Shown here: positions 56,225 through 64,000 of the stretch, in pieces | How positions within the stretch are numbered: the first letter of the stretch is position 1 | How the letters are laid out: each line of letters begins with the position of its first letter | From: Delphinapterus leucas | Taxonomy: Eukaryota > Chordata > Mammalia > Artiodactyla > Monodontidae | NCBI RefSeq assembly: GCF_002288925.2 | Contig: NW_022098008.1 | Coordinates: 6,099,972-6,163,971, forward strand | Direction of reading: 5' to 3' | DNA length: 64,000 bases | The notes under the pieces: generated by a model | Database searches by the model: none | The model's input: only the letters and a program-made list of their open reading frames with translations | Told to the model about the DNA's origin: nothing | Position numbers and translations under genes: made by a program

Positions 56225-59200
56225 TTATTCCTGTCCTGCCACTAGGTTCATCAGTACTGTTTTTTTTTTTTTAATTCCATATATATGCATTAGCATATGG
56301 TATTTGTTTTTCTCTTTCTGACTTACTTCACTCTGTATGACAGACTCTAGGTCCAAACACGTCACTACAAATAACTCAATTTTATTTCTTTTTATATCTG
56401 AGTAATATTCCATTGTATATATGTGCCACATCTTCTTTATCCATTCATCTGTTGATGGACACTTAGGTTGCTTCCATGTCCTATCTATTGTAAATAGTGC
56501 TGCAATGAACATTGTGGTACATGTCTCTTTTTGAATTATGGTTTTCTCTGGGTATATGCCCAGTAGTGGGATTCCTGGGTCATATGGTAGTTCTATTTTT
56601 AGTTTTTTAAGGAACCTCCATACTGTTTTCTATAGTGGTTGTATCAATTTACATTCCCACCAACAGTGCAGGAGGGTTCCCTTTTCACCATACCCTCTCC
56701 AGCATTTATTGTTTCTAGATTTTTTGACAATGGCCATTCTGACTGGCGTGAGGTGATACCTCATTGTAGTTTTGATTTGCATTTCTCTAATAACTAGTGA
56801 TGTTGAGCACCTTTTCATGTGCCTCTTGGCCATCTGTATGTCTTCTTTGGTGAAATGTCTATTTACATCTTCCACCCATTTTTTAATTGGATTTTTTGTT
56901 TTTTTGATCTTGAGCGCCATGAGCTGTTTGTATATTTTGAAGATTAATCCTTTGTCCATTGTTTCATTTGCAAATATTTTCTCCCTTTCTGAGTGTTGCC
57001 TTTTCGTCTTGTTTATGCTTCCTTTGCTGTGCAAAAGCTTTTTAAGTTTCATTAGGTCCCATTTGTTTGTTTTTATTTTCATTACTCTAGGAGGTGGGTC
57101 AAAAAAGGTCTTTCTGTGGTTTATGTCAAAGAGTGTTTTTCCTATTTTCCTCTGAAAGTTTTATAGTGTCCAGTCTTACATTTATGTCTTTAATCCATTT
57201 GGAGTTTATTTTTATGTATGGTGTTAGGGAGTGTTCTGATATCATTCTTTCACATGCAGCTGTCCAGTTTTTCCAGCAATACTTATTGAAGAGGCTGTCT
57301 TCTCCATTGTATGTTCTTGCCTCCTTTGTCATAAATTAGTTGACCATATGTGTGTGGGTTTATCTCTGGACTTTCTATCCTGTACCAATGATCTATATTT
57401 CTGTTTTTGTGCCATTACCATACTGTCTTGATTACTGTACCTTTGTAGTATATTTTGAAGTCAGGGAGCCTGATTCCTCCAGCTCCGTTTTTCTTTCTCG
57501 ATTGCTTTGACTATTCAGGGTCTTTTGTGTTTCCATACGAATTGTAAATTTTTTTGTTCTAATTCTATGAAGAATGCCATTGGTAATTTGATAGGGGTTG
57601 CATTGAATCTGTAGATTGCTTTGGGTAGTAGAGTCATTTTCACAATATTGATTCTTCCAATCCAAGAACATGATATATTTCTCCATCTGTTTATGTTATC
57701 TTTGATTTCTTTCATCAGTGTTTTATAGTTTTCTGAGTACAAGTCTTTCACCTCCTTAGGTAGGTTTATTCCTAAGTATTTTATTATTTTTGTTGGGATG
57801 GTAAATGGGATTGTTTCCTTAATTTCTCTTTCAGATTTTCCATCATTAGTGTGTAGGAATGCAAGAGATTTCTGTGCATTAATTTTGTATCCTGCAACCT
57901 TTCCAAATTCATTGATTAGTTCTAGTAGTTTTCTGGGGACATCTTTAGGATTTTCTATGTGTAGTATCATGTCATTGGCAAATAGTGACAGTTTTACTTC
58001 TTCTTTTCCAATTTGGATTCCTTTTATTTCTTTTTCTTCTCTGATTGCTGTGGCTAGAACTTCCAAAACTATGTTGAATAAGAATGGCAAGAGTGGACAT
58101 CCTTATCTTGTTCCTGATCTTAGAGGAAATGCTTTCAGTGTTTCACCATTGAGGACGATGTTTGCTGTGGGTTTGTCATATATGGCTTTATTATGTTTAG
58201 GTAGTTTCCCTCTATACCCACTTTCTGGAGACTTTTTATCATAAATGGGATGAATTGAATGTTGTCAAAAGCTTTTCTGCATCTACTGAGATGATCATGT
58301 AGTTTTTATTCCTTAATTTGTTAATATGGTGTATCACATTGATTGATTTGCATATATTGAAGAATCCCTGCATTTCTGGGATAAATCCCACTTGATCATG
58401 GTGTATGATCCTTTTAATATGTTCTTGGATTCTGTTTGTTAGTATTTTGTTCAGGATTGTTGCATCTATGTGCATCAGTGATGTTGGTATATAATTTTCT
58501 TTTTTTGTCATATCTTTTTCTGTTTTGGTATCATGGCGGTGGTAGCTTCATAGAATGAATTTAGTAGTGTTCCTCCCTCTGCAATTTTTTGGAAGAGTTT
58601 GAGAAGGATAGGTGTTAGCTGTTCTTTAAATGTTTGATAGAATTCGCCTGCGAAGTCATCTGGTCCTGGACTTTGTTTGTTCGAAAATTTTAAATTACAG
58701 TTTCAATTTCACTGCTTCTGCTAAGTCTGTTTATATTTTCTAATTCTTCCAGGTTCAGTCTTGGAAAATTGTACCTTTCTAAGAATTTGTCCCTTTCTTC
58801 GTGGTTGTCCATTTTATTGGCATATACTTGTTTTTAGTAGTCTCTTATAATCCTTTTTATTTCTGCAGTGTCAGTTGTGATTTCTTCTGTTTCATTTCTA
58901 ATTTTATTGATTTGCATCCTCTCTCTTTTTTTCTTGATGAGTCTGGCTAAGCGTTTATCAATTTTGTTTATCTTCTCGAAGAACCGACTTTTAGTTTTAT
59001 TGATCTTTGCTATTGTTTTCTTCATTTCTATTTCATGTATTTCTGCTCTGATCTTTATGATTTCTTTCCTTCTACTGACTTTGGGTTTTCTTTGTTCTTC
59101 TTTCTCTAATTGCTTTAGGTGTAGGGTTAGATTGTTTATTTGAGATATTTCTTGTATCTTGAGGTGAGATTGCTATAATTGCTATAATTGCTATGAACTT

Positions 59201-60089
59201 CGTTCTTAGAGCTGCTTTTGCTGCGTCCCATAGGTTTTGAGTCATTGTGTTTTCGTTGTCATTTGTTTCTATGTATTTTTAAAATTTCTTCTTTAATTTC
59301 TTCAGTGATCTCTTGGTCATTTAGTAACACACTGTTTAGCCTCCATGGATTTGTGTTTTTTACACTTTTTTTCCTGTAATTGATTTCCAGTCTCCTAGCA
59401 TTGTGGTCAAAAAAGATGCTTGATATGATTTCAGTTTTCTTAATTTTTCGAGGCTTGATTTGTGACCCAAGATATGATCTATCCTGGAGAATGTTCTGTA
59501 TGCACTTGAGAAGAAAGTGTATTCTCCCACCTTTGGGTGGAATCTTCTACAAATATCAATTAAATATATCTGGTCTATTGTGTCATTTAAAGCTTCTGTT
59601 TCCTTATTTATTTTCTGTTTGGATGATCTGTCCATTGGTGTAAGTGGGGTGTTAAAGTCCCCTCCTGTTATTATGTTACTGTCTATTTCCCCTTTCATGG
59701 TTGTTAGCATTTGCCTTATGTATTGAGGTGCTCCTATGTTGGGTGCATAAATATTTATAATTGTTATAATTTCTTCTTGGATTGATCCCTTGATCATTGT
59801 ATAGTGTCCTTCCTTATATCTCATAACAGTCTTTTTTTTAAAGTCTATTTTATCTGATACACGTATTGCTACTCCAGCTTTCTTTTGATTTCCATATGCA
59901 TGGAATATCTTTTTCCATCCCCTCACTTTCAGTCTGTATGTGTCCCTAAGGTCTGAAGTGGGTCTCTTGTCGACAGCATATATATGGGTCTTGTTATTTT
60001 ATCCATTCAGCCAGTCTGTGTTTTTTGGTTGGGGCATTTAATCCATTTACATTCAAGGTTATTATCAATATGTATGTTCCCATTACCAT
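56225..60089 (-). pseudogene. L1 ORF2 with mutated reverse-transcriptase box
   Basis: It starts MVMGTYILIITLNVNGLN (complement at 60087-60089). The endonuclease part keeps GDFNTPL. The SDH motif reads as FDH around 59401-59410 because a Ser codon is changed, and that part is also out of frame. In the reverse transcriptase the box is FAND: the first Asp is Asn (complement 57974-57976, GAT to AAT). The longest frame, 57515-58090, spans this box and the thumb side. Many shifts and stops split the rest (frames at 58239-58511, 58834-59025, 59360-59926). The normal stop after HIYGI is lost in an A-run, so the last frame extends to 56225. Confidence 0.92.
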
Positions 60090-60147
60090 TTTCTTCATTG
60101 TTTTGGGTTTGCTTTTGTGGGTCTTTATCTTCTCTTGCATTTCCCAC

Positions 60148-61037
60148 CTAGAGAAGTTTCTTTAGCATTTATTGTAAAGCTGGTTTGGTGGTGCTGAATT
60201 CTCTTAGCTTTTGCTTGTCTGAAAAGCTTTTGATTACTCCATCGAATCTGAATGAGATCCTTGCTGGGTAGAGTAATCTTGGTTGTAGGTTTTTCTCTTT
60301 CATCACTTTACGTGTATCCTGACAATCCCTTCTGGCCTGCAGAGTTTCTGCTGCAAAATCAGCTGATAACCTATGGGGATTCCTTTGTATGTTATTTTTT
60401 GCTTTTCTCTTGCTGCTTTTAATATTTTTTTAATTTGAATTTAATTTTTGTTAGTTTGATTAATATGTGTCTTGCTGTGTTTCTCCTAGGGTTTATCCTG
60501 TATGGGACTCTCTATGCTTCCTGGACTTGAGTGACTATTTCCTTTCCCATGTTAGGGAAGTTTTCCACTATAATCTCTTCAAAGATTTTTCTCAGACCCT
60601 TTCTTTTTCTCTTCTTCTTCTGGGACCCCTATAATTCAAATGGTGCTACATTTAGTGTTGTCCCAGAGGTCTCTGAGATTGTCTTCAATTCTTTTCATTC
60701 TTTTTTCTTTATTCTGCTCCTCGGCAGTTATTTCCACCATTTTGTCTTCCAGCTCACTTATTCGTTCTTCTGCCTCAGTTATTCTGTTATTGATTCCTTC
60801 TAGTGTGTTTTTTACTTCAGTTCTTGTGTTGTTCACCTCTGTTTGTTTGTTCTTTAGTTCTTCTAGATCTTTGTTAAACATTTCTTGTATTTTCTCAATC
60901 CGTGCCTCCATTCTATTTCCAAGATTCTGGATCATCTTTACTATCATTACTCTGAATTCTTTTTCAGGTAGGTTGCCTATTTCCTCTTCATTTATTTCAT
61001 CTTGTAGGTTTTTACCTTGCTCCTTCAACTGTGACAT
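60148..61037 (-). pseudogene. L1 ORF1 with one early stop
   Basis: It starts MSQLKEQGK (61037). The coiled coil (EVNNTRTEVKNTLEGINNRITEAEERISELEDK) is intact. After NTKCSTI a TGA (60636-60638) replaces an expected Arg codon, a typical CpG decay change. The same frame then continues with IIGVPEEEE. The normal stop (complement CTA 60148-60150) follows LLKKLL-like text. The + strand frame 60640-61362 is its shadow. Confidence 0.9.
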
Positions 61038-61798
61038 GTTTTTGCTGTCTCATTTTTTAAATTTTTTGATGGGTGGGATTGTGTTCCTGTCTTACTGGTT
61101 GCTTCGCCTGAGGCTTCCAACACTGGAGTTTCTAGGGTGTTGGATAGAGCTGGGTCTTAGTGCCGAGATGAGGACCTCTGGGAGACCTCACTCTGATGAA
61201 TATTCCCTGGGGTCTGAGGTTCTCTGTGAGTCCAGTGGTTCAGACCTGGAGCTCCCACTGCAGGAGCTTCAGCCCGACCCCCGGCTCGTGAACCAAGATC
61301 CTGCAAGCAGCGTGGGGTGGCAAAAAAAAAAAAAAAAGAAAAGAAAAAAAGGAGAGCAATAACAAAGAGTAAAAAATAAAATTAGACTAGGAAACTAACA
61401 GACATGTTAGAAAGAATATAAAAATAAAAATGTAGATGAAACAACAACTGGAAGGTAAAACAGTACCATGATATTAAAAAGGAGGAGAAGAAAGAGAGAA
61501 AAGGCGGAAAAGGCCTTGGCTCTGGAGTGTGGGGCTTAGGCAGGGGTGGGGCTTAGGCAGTGAGTGAGGCCTATGCTTAGGCCTCACAGGGCTGGAAAAA
61601 GCCCTGTGGGACTGGTGTGGGGTGGGACTTAGGCTCCACAGAATAGAAGGGGCCCAGACGTGCCTCTGCTCTCAGAGGGCGGGGGACCCGGCCTTGGAGC
61701 TCAGCAGGCTTCCCAGGCTCCAGTGGGTGGGCAGACGCCCTCTGCTCCTCTCCTGCTCCTCTGGTCCTGGAGAGCCCTTCCTGCCTATTTTTCTTTAG

Positions 61799-62334
61799 AC
61801 AGTGTTTTTTAAGACCAGCATAATAGCAAGTTATTAATAGTTTAATTTTAAACTATTACCATGGTGAATTAAGAAATGGAAAAAGAATTGTGGAGGAAAT
61901 TCACAAAGGCCAAATCCATCACCCTTACCTATATCTTAGGCCTCTGTACTGAGCAAAACTCAGTTAGAGGGACAGTCATAACATCTGGGCTCTCAGCTTT
62001 ATGTAGGAAGGTGACATGAGCACAGACTCTGAAGGCTCACCTGTCCCGAACCCTTACCTTCTGTCCCATAATGTTCAAAACAAAGTCCCATAAGATAGGC
62101 TCAGCTTTGGGTTTGAGAATAAAAATAATGCAGTTTTCTGCTGAGGGAGAAGGATTCATCTAACAAGTGGACAATCTGCACCAGGACCCAAAAAGAAACC
62201 TCAGTTCTCCTCATTCCTCCCTTACCCTGTTCCAAGAATCCTGCTCTCTCTTTCTCTTCCTTCTTTAGGTTCTTTTTGCCTTAAGTGCACTTCCCTCATA
62301 TTTTCTCGACAGTAAAGTATATAGTGTGCTTCAG
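61799..62334. other. Unassigned sequence
   Basis: No recognised family and no open frame of note. Confidence 0.4.
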
Positions 62335-62790
62335 AGTATGAGTTTCCTAGGGCTGCTGTGACAAATCACTACAAACTCAGTGACTTAAAACAAATACGAT
62401 TTATTCTCTCAAAGTCTGGGAGAACAGAAGTCCAAATTCAAGGTGTCAAAAGAGCCACACTCCCTCCAGAAGCTCTGGAGGGGATCCTTCCTTTCCTTCT
62501 TCAGCTTCTGGTCGTCCATATGTTCCTTGATCATGGCTGCATCCCTCCAATCTCTACTCCTGTCTTCACATGGCCATCTTCCCTCATCTTCCCTGTTTCT
62601 TCTGTTCTTGTAGGATACATGTCAATGGATTTACAGCTCAGTCGAATCCAGGATGAACTTATCTCTGATCCTAAACTTAGTTACATCTGCAAGATTTCAT
62701 TTTTTTCCAGGTAGTCATATTCACAGGTTCTACGTGAACATGGCTTTTTTTTTTTAAGTAGGGGGTTCCATTCAACCCACTGTAATAAAA
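62335..62790 (-). mobile_element. MaLR LTR, MLT1A-like, antisense
   Basis: On the + strand it opens 'agtttcctagggctgctgtg' and 'gtgacttaaaacaaatacg', followed by 'tccaaattcaaggtgtc', 'gtcttcacatggccatctt' and 'gggttccattcaaccca'. That is the reverse course of the same LTR type as at 26551. The frame 62358-62714 (118 aa) lies wholly in it and is not a gene. Confidence 0.75.
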
Positions 62791-63297
62791 AAATGGTACC
62801 TTAACAAAATCTTTGATGTTTTCTTTTTGTGAGTTTATTCTGCCTTTGTAACTCTACAGTCAACTCCTCAAGGGAAAGGATGTGTCTTCTGTTTCCAGTG
62901 CTCTTTCTTAGTCCCTCCAGCTGGTACATGCCAGGATGTCTTCCCAGTTTGTCCAGCTTTGCCTCCTTTCAACTTGCAGACCTTCAAAGTGGAGCAAACT
63001 CGTCCCTACCTTTTAGTACTTATCTCAAGGCCTACTTTCAAGAAGTCTCCTTTAGATCATCCCATATGTCACCATGAAGAGGTTAATTTTCTCAGATCCA
63101 TCTGAATTCCTTCTCTTACTGGTTTGTCATCCTGTTTACAGTACATTCCATACGTGGATTTTATGTATGGTCTCAACTTACTCATTTGCTTTACACCAAG
63201 CATACTCAGAAAACTACGTGTGACAGAAGCTTATGCTACAACACAGGAAAGGCTGTGTTTGCTGACTCAGTTGGCTGTCCAAACCAAATGAGTCAGC
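62791..63297 (+). mobile_element. Possible L2 remnant
   Basis: 'tcaactcctcaagggaaagg', 'acttatctcaaggcctac' and 'ttcaagaagtctcctttag' weakly match L2 near its 3' end. Confidence 0.4.
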
Positions 63298-63700
63298 CTT
63301 ACATTTGGCTGCAAGAAACAGAAAATCAGACTATAGAGGCTTAAACAAATGGGAATTTATTTGCCTCAAAAAAATAACACATCCAAAGGTAGTGGGCTAC
63401 AGACCTTAGTCCAGCAGATTAAGGAAATCAGGACTGATGTCTTCAGGAGTGCATTGGCTTTTCTCTCACAATCATATGGAGGCTGCTGCAGATCCAGCCA
63501 TTTCATCTACCTTCAAAGCAAGTAGATGGGATAGAAAAGTGGAAGTTTCCCATGAATTGCATCTGCTCCTTTTTATTAAGAAATTGAAAGCTGACACGGA
63601 GACCCTTTCTCTTCTGAAGGCTACTTCACTCACATCTGGTTCCTCGGCCACTTCCAGTTACACGAGAACTGGGAGAAATAATTGTGTGGATTTCTAGCTT
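63298..63700. mobile_element. Ancient interspersed repeat, family uncertain
   Basis: 'ggctgcaagaaacagaaaat', 'gaggcttaaacaaatggga', 'atttatttgcctcaaaa' and 'caggactgatgtcttcagg' resemble a common old mammalian repeat of uncertain class. The frame 63437-63697 is within it. Confidence 0.45.
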
Positions 63701-64000
63701 CTGTATTGGGAGGTACCTGGAGAAAAGGTGGTGGGAAAGGTCTTGACTAGCTGATCAGTAGAGTTTGTTGCTCCCTCAAAGTGCTTGTGTAACCCAGACC
63801 GTCTGGGTTCTGACGCATCATCACACACCATCTAATACTGTCATCTTGTCTGACGCCAGGATTGATGAGAACAGCTGTTAGGTCAGTAGGCAATAATTAA
63901 CTCCAAAGTACACAAATTACCAGGCTGCAGGATTTTTTTCCCTTTAAGTATACAGGTGAATGCTCTTTTGAACGTGGAGTTGTGGTCACCTCCAATGACA
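63701..64000. other. Unassigned sequence
   Basis: Nothing recognised up to the window end. Confidence 0.4.

Larger units (their letters stand above)
55911..61798 (-). mobile_element. Near full-length L1, minus strand
   Basis: The 3' end ('catctttattggagtataat') is at the left. The 5' UTR reaches about 61798 at the right, with G/C-rich text ('ccagacgtgcctctgctctc') and an A-run at 61322-61336. The size is about 5.9 kb. ORF2 (60089-56225) and ORF1 (61037-60148) are separated by 58 nt. Candidate target-site duplication: TAGTGTCTTTTTT near 55897-55909 and CAGTGTTTTTTAA near 61800-61812, imperfect. Lesions in both frames make it inactive. Confidence 0.93.

Noticed and set aside
62358..62714. 118-codon open frame
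   Set aside because: It lies entirely inside an antisense MLT1-type LTR.
1..64000. CRISPR array, operon, phage or other prokaryotic system
   Set aside because: Tandem repeats here are microsatellites or a minisatellite without unique spacers. The DNA is dense in mammalian SINE/LINE sequence, and no prokaryotic gene organisation is seen.

Overview
The window looks like mammalian nuclear DNA, most likely from a cetacean (whale or dolphin). The main evidence is six copies of a tRNA-derived SINE of the cetacean CHR-2 type (starting GGGCTTCCCTGG, with a 3' part ending near GCGTACCG plus an A-tail). All six have recognisable target-site duplications. Several L1 elements with the typical cetartiodactyl L1 3' end support this. 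I saw no ruminant BovB or Bov-tA sequence. The assignment rests on recognising these families by eye, without any database comparison.

I found no protein-coding gene of the host that I can support. All long open frames that resemble known proteins are remnants of L1 ORF1/ORF2, and most other open frames are chance frames in repeats or low-complexity DNA. No tRNA, rRNA or CpG-island promoter is evident. The window is best read as intergenic or deep intronic DNA; exons of a large gene with short, unrecognised coding blocks cannot be excluded.

Layout. 0-10 kb: an old MLT1-type LTR, MIRs, a 5'-truncated L1 with a perfect 14-bp duplication, the first SINE and a tiny L1 tail. 10-20 kb: a solo endogenous retrovirus LTR (10310-10793), a truncated L1, an hAT-type element, a locally rearranged AT-rich tract (inverted 104-bp repeat and a direct repeat of about 105 bp), two SINEs in reverse orientation and long AC tracts. 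20-32 kb: mostly unassigned, with MIRs, a short L1 tail, an MLT1A-like LTR and old L1 pieces. 32-35 kb: an old L1 of about 2.9 kb interrupted first by a younger L1 tail and, separately, by a SINE. 36-39 kb: MIR, L2, a truncated L1. 39.7-45.9 kb: a near full-length L1 on the + strand with two nested SINEs and many coding lesions. 46-55 kb: unassigned DNA, a G-rich minisatellite, two truncated L1s, MIR and MER5A-like pieces. 55.9-61.8 kb: a near full-length L1 on the - strand, with its reverse-transcriptase FADD box altered to FAND. 61.8-64 kb: MLT1-type LTR and other ancient repeats.

The window records layered retrotransposition: MIR/L2/MLT1 and old L1 form the oldest layer, younger L1s come next, and CHR-2 SINEs lie on top, two of them inside one L1. 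The sequence hallmarks (A-tails, TT|AAAA-like sites, 11-17-bp duplications) fit insertion by the L1 endonuclease/reverse transcriptase. No novel functional system was found; the most unusual structure is the inverted/direct duplication cluster at 13.0-16.0 kb.
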